Source: Mycobacterium sp. Aquia_213 (GTDB taxonomy: Bacteria > Actinomycetota > Actinomycetes > Mycobacteriales > Mycobacteriaceae). From it: DNA of 64,000 nt. The notes beneath the pieces are model-generated. The model was not told where the DNA came from and made no database searches. It saw only the letters and a program-made list of their open reading frames with translations. Shown piece by piece: positions 1 to 7,515 of this stretch (positions are counted from its first letter, which is position 1; each line of letters begins with the position of its first letter). A program made the position numbers and the translations under genes. The stretch spans positions 4,402,001-4,466,000 of the forward strand of contig NZ_CP113116.1 of NCBI RefSeq assembly GCF_026625985.1, in the 5' to 3' direction.

Positions 1-130
1 CCCGGCTCGCCGGAATGTGCGTGTGCTCCGCAATCACCAGCGAGGCGAAACCCCGCTCTTCGATCGCGCGTGCCAGCGACAACGTGTCGATAGTGTCGTC
101 GTTGACGAACGTTGCGATTCCGAACTTCAT
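1..130 (-). CDS. LLM-class F420-dependent oxidoreductase, N-terminal fragment
   Basis: Only the first 43 codons lie in the window; the rest is beyond the left edge. The translation opens MKFGIATFVNDDTIDTLSLA and continues with an ERGFASLVIAEHTHIP segment. This is the usual first beta strand and helix of the luciferase-like TIM barrel in mycobacterial F420-dependent enzymes. Such enzymes use reduced deazaflavin F420 to reduce or oxidise small substrates in the cytosol. The substrate cannot be told from this piece. Family assignment rests on the N-terminal pattern alone. Confidence 0.7.
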   Translation of the reverse strand, partial: MKFGIATFVNDDTIDTLSLARAIEERGFASLVIAEHTHIPASR

Positions 131-480
131 GGTCGCCCTCATCTGTCGCCGTTGGACTGCCCTCTGTCGTGATGGGCAACGCCCGCAAGCACGACGCTAA
201 TCCCGATGAGGTGTCTGCGGTATCGGTCGGGTTGCCGTCGTCCCACTAGCCACACTGGCCTCTAGCGTGAGGAGGTGTCGTTGTGCCCACCTCCGAGCGA
301 CACGCCTCGCGACACGGCGATTGTCGCTGTGAGGCGGGCACATTGGGCACCGACCGGCAAAGCGACTGAGGTGAGTGCTACAGCGGTTCGCCAATGTCGG
401 GCAGTAATGAAATGTCTTCGGGCTGGCCATTACGGAAAAGTGCGGCAAGCTCACGCACCCGCCTTTTCGCCCAGTCAGCA
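131..480. other. Intergenic region with imperfect inverted repeat
   Basis: No convincing gene is seen. A TTGTGCCCACCTC segment at 281-293 is matched in inverted orientation, with two mismatches, by GAGGCGGGCACAT at 331-343. Between them lies a shorter perfect GCGACA/TGTCGC pair. The structure sits beyond the stop of the Imm63-like gene and before the oxidoreductase start. It could be a transcription terminator for the toxin cassette or a small dispersed repeat. Confidence 0.35.
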
Positions 481-822
481 TTAAACTTGATATTCGTACT
501 TGAAGCGCTCTGTGCGGTCGCCAACACGTTTTGCTGCTTGGCTCGTCACCACGCCTTCCGTGTACCAGTAGAGAAGGTCATCAAGGCTGCCTACCCGGTC
601 GAAACCTAGTTTGCCGCGCTCGTAGTACGTGAAGTGATACGAGCCGTCATCGGCGACGTAGATATTCAGATCGTCACGTGTCCGGAACCCAACAGGCATG
701 GGTCGAACACCGAGCTTCTCCGACAATCGATCAATCTCGGCTTGAAGTTCCGCAGATTTACCATCCAGGCGTTCAACCACATCCCGCTCCCTTACCGGCC
801 TCGAAACCCGCGTGGAATCCAA
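481..822 (-). CDS. Imm63-like immunity protein
   Basis: Protein of 113 residues with an amphipathic N-terminal helix followed by a segment reading IYVADDGSYHFTYYERGKLG and then DDLLYWYTEGVVTSQAA. This matches my recollection of the Imm63 family of polymorphic-toxin immunity proteins (aromatic YHF/YYERG core, LLYW helix). It is the last gene of a leftward cassette whose first members are an EspC-like protein and a polymorphic toxin. The role inferred is neutralising a toxin in the cytosol, either the adjacent one or one delivered by kin or competitors. The family call is moderate; the start could be a few codons further in. Confidence 0.6.
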   Translation of the reverse strand: MDSTRVSRPVRERDVVERLDGKSAELQAEIDRLSEKLGVRPMPVGFRTRDDLNIYVADDGSYHFTYYERGKLGFDRVGSLDDLLYWYTEGVVTSQAAKRVGDRTERFKYEYQV

Positions 823-907
823 GCTGAATCAACAGAGGTTCGAGAGTGGATCGGACTTCCCGCCAAGAACTCTTGTGTCATATCCGGCCGCCCGTCACCT
901 TGTCTCC

Positions 908-1300
908 CTATTCCGCAGCCGTCGACCGGAGTGCGTCATGGGCGGCCGCAAAATGCACCTTGAAGAGCGCCTCTAGCCAGGACATCACTTCGTTGTCGTC
1001 GGCATCGAGTCCAGGCGTTGCCAAGGCGTCATGCGCGTCGCTGAGCAGCAACATGAACTGCCATTTCTTTGATCGGTTCACCAAGCCGAATTCGTTCGGT
1101 GCATCGAGCGGTGCGAGCATGAAGTCTATCCCGCCATCCCGGGCCGACCAACAAATCTGGAGTTTGCAGTCTTGGCCGCGGTAGTAGACGGCCCATGCCG
1201 GGCGACCTCCGTAAATCTCGGTATCTTGTATCTCGTCAAGCTTGAAACCGGCACGCGACAACGTGGGCTCCAAAAACCGTTCCAGTTCAGCTGGTTTCAT
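908..1300 (-). CDS. Candidate cognate immunity protein
   Basis: Protein of 130 residues beginning MKPAELERFLEPTL. An AGGAGG ribosome site lies nine bases before this ATG, which is why I prefer it to the longer reading. The start is only two bases past the toxin stop codon, so translation is probably coupled to the toxin. The protein is acidic and soluble, without signal peptide or membrane segment. It has a beta-rich middle (AWAVYYRGQDCKLQICWSA) and a C-terminal helix. I do not recognise the family. Placement immediately after a polymorphic toxin is the standard position of its immunity gene, so function is inferred from context only. Base composition looks less GC-rich than the flanking housekeeping genes. 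Confidence 0.65.
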   Translation of the reverse strand: MKPAELERFLEPTLSRAGFKLDEIQDTEIYGGRPAWAVYYRGQDCKLQICWSARDGGIDFMLAPLDAPNEFGLVNRSKKWQFMLLLSDAHDALATPGLDADDNEVMSWLEALFKVHFAAAHDALRSTAAE

Positions 1301-1302
1301 GG

Positions 1303-3207
1303 TTACCTGCCTCCTACATAAACCCATACGTTCCCGCGCTGCTCGTACCCGAACGCCGCAGCGTTGTTTTTCAGGAAGTTAATCTCAAGAGCTGAGTAAG
1401 ATCGTCTCTGCACGTTGGCTAACTGTTCAACGCTATCGAATCCCTCAGGCAAGGCGAATTCGATGCGGGGCACAGCGTTCTCCATTTGACCGCGAAGGAA
1501 CTCCTCGTTGACTTGCCATACAAGGCCCCGAGATTCAGATTCACCCAGTCCATAGGTCATCGCATCCCAGGCCGGGTCGCCGGTGCTGAAGAAGATTCCA
1601 CCCTGACCCCTGGCTTCGCCAATGTAGCCTGCCTCCAAGCCACCGAATTTACCCAGAACAACCCGATCTGGATTGTCGCCAACGTAGTGAGTCGACATTT
1701 CCGCGACTTGCCGAGCGAGGTTTGTGGTGGGCTCTCCGTGCGTAAAGGCGAAATTGAGATCCTGCCCCGCTTCCCCCGCTAACGGGTGGAAAGGGATTTG
1801 GTGTTCGAAACCGACCGCCGTATGCGGTAAATGCGTTGGGCCATAATCGATTGCGGCCGCTGCGTCGATGTCGGCCAGTTTGCCTACGCCTGCGACTTCC
1901 GGACCGAAGAGCATCGCGGGCAAGGACACCGCGGCATCGGAGGCCTTGCCGCCCAGGTAGTAGGCCGCGCTCGGCGAGTTCAAGGCATTTTGCGCTTCGC
2001 CGATGACCGCCCCCGCTGGGTTTTGGACAGTCTCGACGGTGCCTTGGACCATTTGCTGCCACGCCTCGAGCGCGCCCGGCAGTCCGCGATTTCCTACGCC
2101 GAGAAGGTTGTGAACACTCTCTTCAGTTGCAAACCAGCGGTCACCGAATCCTTCGCCAAAGCCCGGAGGCGGCCCTGGCTTTGGCGCGGGAGGCATGTAG
2201 GGCGGAATTCCGCCCTGATCGATCCATCGCTGAGCACCGGCCACCGCTTCGTTCACGCGTGCCTCGATCTGATCCGGCGGCACGCCATCGCCAAGCATCA
2301 CCTTGCGCAACAACGCCTTAGCGCTCTCCAACTCTGCTGGACTCGGCTGAGGCAGCGGAACCGGGCCAGCGGGCAACAGCATCTCGTTCAACGACCGCGG
2401 TTTGCCGGCTCGTGCGGGAACCAGCGGCCCCTTCGGAAGCGGCGTGCCGCCCGGCGCCACGGCTGCCGGAGCCGGTGAGTCCTTCGGCGGGGCACCACCG
2501 GGCCGCGCGTCCGCCGGCATCAACAGGTCTTGCCACGTCTTCGGCTTGCCGGCGGGAGTCGAGGGATCCTTCGGCGGAGCACCTCCTGGCGGAGCGTCCG
2601 CGGCGCCAGGAGGCAACAGCATGTCTTGCCAGGTCTTCGGCTTTCCCTCGGGCGAAGGCGGCCCTTGCGGCGCCGGAGCACCACCTGGCGCGGATCCGCC
2701 GGCATCCAGCGAGACAGCCCCGACGGCCGCGCCGATCGCGGTGGCCAGCTCGTGGTCGGCGGTGTGCGCATGCACCTTGCAGGCACTGAGCTCTCCCTGC
2801 AAGGTCTGCAGCTGGTTGAAGAGGTCGATTCGATTCGGCGGAATCCCCTTGGGACCAACGTCGATTCGCCAGTCCGGCGTGATGGACCAGCCGTTAGCCT
2901 GAGCGGCCCCTTCGATCTGATCCAGCTCGCGCTTGCACGCGCTCACGTCCGCCTCGGCCTGCGACACCGCCGCCGCCACCTGCCTGGATTCCGCGCCGTC
3001 GGCCTCGATGTCGCGGCGAATCTTGCCCACGTCGACGCGAAAAGCGTCCCCCGCCTCACCCTGCCAATCGGCCAGCACGTTGTGGGCCTGTTGCAGGCTC
3101 TCCCCCAAGCGCTGCAACGTATTAGCGCGCCCGGTGGCCGTCTCGAACACCGCGCGAATCGCGTTCAGATCCCAGCGCTTGACGTCGGCAGGGGTCAGCG
3201 ACGCCAC
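1303..3207 (-). CDS. ESX-type polymorphic toxin with WXG-like N-terminus
   Basis: A GTG start at 3207 gives 634 residues beginning VASLTPADVKRW. The N-terminal ~150 residues are helical with a W48-x-G50 turn (LADWQGEAGDAF). This is the pattern of mycobacterial proteins secreted by type VII systems. Residues ~170-290 form a proline-rich linker holding three imperfect copies of GKPKTWQDMLLP. The middle (~340-480) has Gly/Ala-rich helices. The last ~130 residues, ending GNVWVYVGGR, look like a separate C-terminal toxin domain whose activity I cannot name. The preceding EspC-like gene ends ten bases upstream and the immunity candidate starts two bases downstream, forming one operon. A longer reading frame upstream is not protein-like and overlaps the EspC-like gene. 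Confidence 0.75.
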   Translation of the reverse strand: MASLTPADVKRWDLNAIRAVFETATGRANTLQRLGESLQQAHNVLADWQGEAGDAFRVDVGKIRRDIEADGAESRQVAAAVSQAEADVSACKRELDQIEGAAQANGWSITPDWRIDVGPKGIPPNRIDLFNQLQTLQGELSACKVHAHTADHELATAIGAAVGAVSLDAGGSAPGGAPAPQGPPSPEGKPKTWQDMLLPPGAADAPPGGAPPKDPSTPAGKPKTWQDLLMPADARPGGAPPKDSPAPAAVAPGGTPLPKGPLVPARAGKPRSLNEMLLPAGPVPLPQPSPAELESAKALLRKVMLGDGVPPDQIEARVNEAVAGAQRWIDQGGIPPYMPPAPKPGPPPGFGEGFGDRWFATEESVHNLLGVGNRGLPGALEAWQQMVQGTVETVQNPAGAVIGEAQNALNSPSAAYYLGGKASDAAVSLPAMLFGPEVAGVGKLADIDAAAAIDYGPTHLPHTAVGFEHQIPFHPLAGEAGQDLNFAFTHGEPTTNLARQVAEMSTHYVGDNPDRVVLGKFGGLEAGYIGEARGQGGIFFSTGDPAWDAMTYGLGESESRGLVWQVNEEFLRGQMENAVPRIEFALPEGFDSVEQLANVQRRSYSALEINFLKNNAAAFGYEQRGNVWVYVGGR

Positions 3208-3217
3208 CCGGCTACCC

Positions 3218-3520
3218 CTATTCCCGCACCGACCTGAGCATGCTGGCCGAACCGTCCTCGTTCGTGGAGAAACCGACCATCGCTTCGGCGACGCTCGTCC
3301 CCAACCCACCCACCTGGAGCTTGTGTTGGCTGTGCCGGGCCTCCCACCGGGCCGCGAGCTGACCCAGGGCAAGCTGCGAGGACCCGATCCAACCCGGCGC
3401 GGCCTCGGCCAGCCCGTCTTCGTGTCCTACGAAGTCCATAGCGGCTTCGCCGAACCCGTTGAGCACATGGTTGCTACCAACGTGCAGCGCAACGAGGTCG
3501 ACATTCAACTGATCAGCCAC
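3218..3520 (-). CDS. EspC-like (DUF2580) WXG-type secretion partner
   Basis: A 100-residue, largely helical protein with GTG start, preceded by a purine-rich AAGGGGGG site. It contains the turn motif W44-I-G46 between two predicted helices. Near the end, F84-S-T-N-E88 resembles the YxxxD/E type VII secretion signal with Tyr replaced by Phe. Small proteins of this kind pair with a larger substrate and are exported as a helical bundle through ESX systems. It is the first gene of the cassette and its stop is ten bases before the toxin start. It is therefore the likely co-secreted partner or targeting factor of the toxin. The degenerate signal motif makes the export claim an inference. Confidence 0.7.
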   Translation of the reverse strand: MADQLNVDLVALHVGSNHVLNGFGEAAMDFVGHEDGLAEAAPGWIGSSQLALGQLAARWEARHSQHKLQVGGLGTSVAEAMVGFSTNEDGSASMLRSVRE

Positions 3521-3726
3521 GATGACCCCCCTTCCGGTCCCCACACGGTGCCGTGAAGCTTAGCCCGTTTGGTGACGTCACGCCCTTCACCCTGGCTCGT
3601 CCGCCCTGGTGCTCTGCATGAGCGACCGTGACGGGTTCAATGGCGGAAAGCACAAGTCACTGACCCTGCTCGAGCAGCTGGGCCGTACGATTCGCACGCT
3701 GGACGGGAAGCGCCTTTGGAGGTTTC

Positions 3727-4536
3727 GTGAGTCAACACCATCCCCTTGACCGATACGCGGGTTCCTGGGCGCTGGTTACCGGCAGTGCCGGCGAGCGCGG
3801 GCTGGGCTTTGCTTATGCGCGCGAAATTGCCAGTCGCCGAATCAATCTCGTGCTCGTCGACATACTGGCAGAGGAACTCGAGGCCCGGGCCGCGGCGCTT
3901 CGAACCGAGTACGGCGTCGAAGTCCGCACTATCGCCGTCGATCTGGGCGACTTGTCGGTCTATCCCACAATCATCGACCAGCTCGCCGACATCACCGTCG
4001 ACATCCTTATCTGCAATCACATGTTCACCCCGAAGGACACTCCCAAAATCCTGGACATGTCGTTGGACGTTCACAACGCCATGATCGATATCAATGCGCG
4101 CGGTTACGTAAACCTCATCTACCCCTTCGCACATCTGATGACGAGGCGGGGGCGTGGAGCCATCGTGATCGTTTCGTCGGGCGCCGGCCTCATTCCCGCG
4201 CCGTACACCGGCGCGTACGCCGCCAACAAGGCTTTTCAAACCGTCTTCGGTGAGGTGCTGTGGTACGAAACCCGCGGTACCGGCATTGATGTACTGGTCA
4301 TGTCCGCCGGCCTGATGGACACGCAAGGCGACGCTTTATCGCAGTATCCGCGGTGGCAGATCGCCGACCCGCGAGACGCGGCGGCCGAAACGCTGAGGGC
4401 CATTGGCCGTAAGCATCTCGTCATGCCCGGACGCCCGAACCGCTTCGTAACTCTGCTCACCACCCGGTTGCTGCCACGTCGCCGCGCCGTAGTGACGATG
4501 GGGCGCTTCATGGAACGTGGGTTGGGGAAGGACTAG
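3727..4536 (+). CDS. Short-chain dehydrogenase/reductase
   Basis: A 269-residue protein starting at GTG, with GGAGG five to six bases upstream. The Rossmann glycine motif is TGSAGERGLGFA (residues 18-29). Catalytic residues are present: the Ser in VIVSSGAG and the Y-A-A-N-K active site in GAYAANKAF. The fold is therefore a classical NAD(P)-dependent oxidoreductase of about the usual length. The C-terminal arginine-rich stretch (RLLPRRRAVV) resembles mycobacterial SDRs acting on lipid or steroid substrates, but the substrate is not visible. The gene stops four bases inside the end of the convergent pstS homologue. Confidence 0.85.
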   Translation: MSQHHPLDRYAGSWALVTGSAGERGLGFAYAREIASRRINLVLVDILAEELEARAAALRTEYGVEVRTIAVDLGDLSVYPTIIDQLADITVDILICNHMFTPKDTPKILDMSLDVHNAMIDINARGYVNLIYPFAHLMTRRGRGAIVIVSSGAGLIPAPYTGAYAANKAFQTVFGEVLWYETRGTGIDVLVMSAGLMDTQGDALSQYPRWQIADPRDAAAETLRAIGRKHLVMPGRPNRFVTLLTTRLLPRRRAVVTMGRFMERGLGKD

Positions 4537-5657
4537 CTGGGGATCTTGGCGATCTGAGCGTCGGACAACTTCACGACCTCGCCGGGCAGCGGCCGAGCGA
4601 AGGTGTGAACGGAGTCCAGGAACGACGGGCTGCTGCCTTCGGTCACCGCCCAGTGGAGGAACGCCTGCAGCGTCTGTGCCGTGGCGGGATCCTTCTGGTT
4701 GCTGTACACGACCGCGTACAGGTAGTTGACGATCGGGTATCCGTCCGCGGCGGGCCCGTTGACCAGCGAGATCGCCTGGTTCGGCGGGGTCTGGGAGGCG
4801 AAGCTGGCGGCTTCGGCCTCAACGCTGTGAGCATCAGCCAGCAGGAAATTACCGGCAGCATTGCCCAATTGCGCCTCACCCAGTCCCTTCTGCTGGGCCA
4901 CGTCGATGTAGCCGGTGCCGTGGTAAGTGACACAGCCGGGGCTCGCGGCACAGCCGTTCAGCATGCCCGCTTTGCCTTCGGCATCGTCTTCAATCTGCGC
5001 GCCCGGTACCGCGGGAAACTCGACCGTGGTGCCGACGCCGGGCGACTTGCCCCAGCCGTCGGGGTCTTGCTTCGCCAGGTATTGGGTGAACAGGAAAGTG
5101 TCGCCGGACCCGTCGGAACGGTGTAGCGGAATCACCGCGGTGGCAGGCAAGTTCACGCCGGGGTTGAGGGCTGCGATCTGCGGATCGTTCCAGGTTTTGA
5201 CGGTGCCCTGGTACATCGCCGCCAGCACTTTGCCGTCCAGCTTGAGGTGGTCAGTGAGGCCGGGCAGGTTGTAGCTGACGTGCAGCGCCGACACGGCCAC
5301 GGCGATGTTCATCAGCCCCGGGTGTGCGGCCAGGTCGCGTTCGGACAGGTAGGCGCCGGAGGCGCCGATGTTTACCTCGCCGATAGCCGCCTGCGCGATT
5401 CCGAAATCGGACACGGTGCCGTCCGTCGTGATCGTGACGTTCGGATATTTCAGGTGATAGGCCGCGGCCCACGCATCCATCAAGGGGTAGAGGTCCTTGG
5501 AACCGGTTTCCCACAGCGTCACCTTTGACGTCGGGGGCGCAGTGGCAATCGTCCGCGTTGGAGCCTGCGACGAACCGGCGGGTTTGCCCGACCCGCAGGC
5601 CGCGGCGACCAAGACCAGCGACACCACAGCGAACATCATGCGGAAACGAATCTTCAC
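4533..5657 (-). CDS. pstS: PstS1-like phosphate-binding lipoprotein with altered ligand site
   Basis: A 374-residue lipoprotein starting at GTG behind AGGGTGAGGAC. The signal peptide ends in a lipobox (VLVAAAC, Cys21). The body closely follows the recalled M. tuberculosis PstS1 sequence, for example VLAAMYQGTVKTWNDPQIAA and PLHRSDGSGDTFLF. Arg180, Asp182, Ser184 and Gly185 of the phosphate site are kept. Other ligand positions differ. The first loop reads GSKDLYP instead of GSTLLYP, the second TVSDFG instead of TGSGAG, and the Asp that normally contacts the phosphate proton (E. coli Asp56) is Gly101 in NIGASGAYL. No PstC, PstA or PstB gene is nearby. It is probably a surface-anchored paralogue with changed or lost phosphate affinity. 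Confidence 0.9.
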   Translation of the reverse strand: MKIRFRMMFAVVSLVLVAAACGSGKPAGSSQAPTRTIATAPPTSKVTLWETGSKDLYPLMDAWAAAYHLKYPNVTITTDGTVSDFGIAQAAIGEVNIGASGAYLSERDLAAHPGLMNIAVAVSALHVSYNLPGLTDHLKLDGKVLAAMYQGTVKTWNDPQIAALNPGVNLPATAVIPLHRSDGSGDTFLFTQYLAKQDPDGWGKSPGVGTTVEFPAVPGAQIEDDAEGKAGMLNGCAASPGCVTYHGTGYIDVAQQKGLGEAQLGNAAGNFLLADAHSVEAEAASFASQTPPNQAISLVNGPAADGYPIVNYLYAVVYSNQKDPATAQTLQAFLHWAVTEGSSPSFLDSVHTFARPLPGEVVKLSDAQIAKIPS

Positions 5658-5902
5658 GTCCTCACCCTTGTTTTCGGCTACTTGCCGCACACGTACTGAG
5701 GCAGGCATCGACGACGTGCTCGACGTGCGGACCATACCCCTTCAGATTCTGCTCCGCCCTAGCCGCCAATGCGTCGCTCACCCGGGTGCGCAGTTCGACG
5801 CCGTTTTGTCGTCGCTCATCTCTATCATCGGCTCATGCATAGGGCGTTATCGATCATCGCCGCCGCGACTAACTTCCGGGGCCTGCCAGACATTTCCACT
5901 GC

Positions 5903-6442
5903 ATGAAGACCGCGTTCGTCTTTCTCCCGCTCTACTTCGGGCTTCTTCTCGGTTTCTTCACACACCGCGTCGCACTGGGCCTGGTAGGTGCTTGTTGTGG
6001 CCTGCTTTTCGCGGGCTTGATACAACCGGCCTACCGTCGATCGCGGCGGCGACTGCGGACCTATGCGGGCATCGGGGAAATTGACGCGATGGAGGGCGTG
6101 GAGTTTGAAGACTACGTCGCCGCGCGAATGCAACGCGCGGGCTGGGAGGTCAGCTTCACCCCTGCGGTGGGCGACTACGGCGTCGACCTGATCGCGCAAA
6201 AGGACGGCCAGTATGCGGCGATCCAATGCAAGCGGCACGGCAAGACGGTCGGAGTCGCGGCCGTCCAGCAAGTGGTAGCGGGTGCGCGTCATCACGGGTG
6301 CACGCGGAGCATCGTGGTGAGCAATCAGGAGTTCACCACAGCCGCAAAGCAATTGGCCAACACACACGGCTGCCAATTGATTGGCCGCAAGGCGTTGCAG
6401 AGCTGGGTCCCCGCGCCCACAGTAAAAGCGTTGCGCGACTGA
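5903..6442 (+). CDS. Membrane-anchored Mrr-like restriction endonuclease domain protein
   Basis: A 179-residue protein. Two hydrophobic segments (residues ~4-20 and ~24-40) are followed by an arginine-rich cytosolic turn. Residues ~60-175 form a PD-(D/E)xK nuclease fold of the Mrr type: Glu67/Glu69 in the first helix, GDYGVDLIAQ with Asp95, then AAIQCKRH with Gln108 and Lys110, and Gln122 in the following helix. Catalytic residues look intact. Mrr-family proteins cleave modified or foreign DNA, but membrane-tethered versions of unknown role are common in actinobacteria. It is divergently placed from pstS and convergent with the CAP gene. No ribosome site is obvious, so the start is a best guess. 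Confidence 0.75.
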   Translation: MKTAFVFLPLYFGLLLGFFTHRVALGLVGACCGLLFAGLIQPAYRRSRRRLRTYAGIGEIDAMEGVEFEDYVAARMQRAGWEVSFTPAVGDYGVDLIAQKDGQYAAIQCKRHGKTVGVAAVQQVVAGARHHGCTRSIVVSNQEFTTAAKQLANTHGCQLIGRKALQSWVPAPTVKALRD

Positions 6443-6459
6443 GGATTTAGATCAGGGCG

Positions 6460-6930
6460 TCAAGCGGCGAAGTCGCCGACGATCGTCATCTTGTTGCCAT
6501 CAGAGGCGGTGGCGAAGCCGGCTGCGGTGTATGCGCAGTTCAGGATGATCGCGCGGTGTGGAGGGCTTTGCATCCACAAGTCGAGCGCTTGGCTCGGATT
6601 CGCGGCGGATCCGGTGCCCCAGAAGACGACCTCACCGCTGTAGGGGGTCCGATATCCCGCGTCCGTGATACGCACCTGCGGTGACGAGCCGTCCGAACCG
6701 ATATGACCGTTCACACCGTTGCGCAGCATGTCGTTGGCATGCCGCTGCGCTGCTTCTGTCAAACGCGGGTCGTCGCCAATCGCGCCGCACCCTTCGCGAA
6801 CCCGGCTGACGCCGCTGTACAGCGCGGTCCCCGAACCGTCGGCGCGCGCGGCAAAATTACCCGTCCCGGGCGCCGTTACGAACAAGGCGCCGAGCGAGAG
6901 CACGGCGATAACCTTGACTTTCATCGTCAT
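6460..6930 (-). CDS. Secreted CAP/SCP-domain protein
   Basis: A 156-residue protein. Start taken at MTMKVKVIAV, giving a short Lys-rich N-region and a hydrophobic core typical of a Sec signal peptide cleaved near ARA-DG. The mature part carries the CAP-fold pattern: an early helix with QRHANDML (His64), NGHIG (His76), a GE-x-VFWG segment and WMQSPPHRAIILN (His125). Two cysteines (48 and 132) could form a disulphide. Bacterial CAP proteins are extracytoplasmic; the activity of this one is unknown. An ATG two codons further in (MKVKV) is an alternative start. Confidence 0.8.
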   Translation of the reverse strand: MTMKVKVIAVLSLGALFVTAPGTGNFAARADGSGTALYSGVSRVREGCGAIGDDPRLTEAAQRHANDMLRNGVNGHIGSDGSSPQVRITDAGYRTPYSGEVVFWGTGSAANPSQALDLWMQSPPHRAIILNCAYTAAGFATASDGNKMTIVGDFAA

Positions 6931-7515
6931 GTTGCCTGCTGCCACGCATTGTTTTTCGGTCTTTGGCGGGCAAACGTTACCGTCTCGTGACCATGGAAGG
7001 TAGAGACCGGCAATCCGTTCGCTACGCGGACGCTCTACCAGGCAGTACGGCTTGACAGTGCCACTTAGTGGGAAAAGGAAACTGACCAGGAGTCATGGTC
7101 CTGGCTAGTAACTTCTCGCTGGGGCTACGACAGACGGAATCGATCGCGGTGCGCGCCCGCCAGTGCACGGCCAGGGCCCCGATCGTGGGCTGGGTGCCGG
7201 TGTCCGGCGAAGACGGACGGGCAATCGTGGCTGGACGAGATCCGCTGACATGAAACAGATTTCATGTCGGGCATGCCAGGCGCGAGCGTGCTATTCCGCT
7301 AAACAGTGGAGCGGGTACCCGCGTTCGCTACGCAAGTCACAGATGTGGGCTATTCTTGTCATGAGGTTGAGTTCACAGCCTGTGGACCGCCCGGTAGCGC
7401 ATCCGCTAATTCTCCGCATTGATCACGGATCTTAACGACTGGCTTAAGCCTCCTTTCGATTCGATCGAAGCGAACCGAGCCCACCTTGAACCCACGATCG
7501 AAAAGAGAACCACAA
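6931..7515. other. Long intergenic region upstream of STAS gene
   Basis: No gene with convincing composition is seen in this 585-base gap. It holds the promoters of the leftward CAP gene and the rightward STAS gene. It also contains a perfect 9-bp inverted repeat (annotated separately) and a GACGCTCTACCAG string around 7008-7024 that recurs in the tRNA-like fragment at 47901-47945. No T-rich terminator stands out. Confidence 0.4.
7247..7268. promoter_or_regulatory. Perfect inverted repeat, operator candidate
   Basis: GACATGAAA and TTTCATGTC form perfect 9-bp arms around a CAGA spacer. The repeat lies about 250 bases upstream of the STAS gene. It has no following T run, so a protein-binding site is more likely than a terminator. 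The binding regulator is unknown. Confidence 0.45.

Noticed and set aside
3208..3372. N-terminal extension of the toxin reading frame
   Set aside because: Arg/Ser/Trp-rich non-protein sequence overlapping the EspC-like gene; the GTG at 3207 gives the conserved SLTPADVKRW start.
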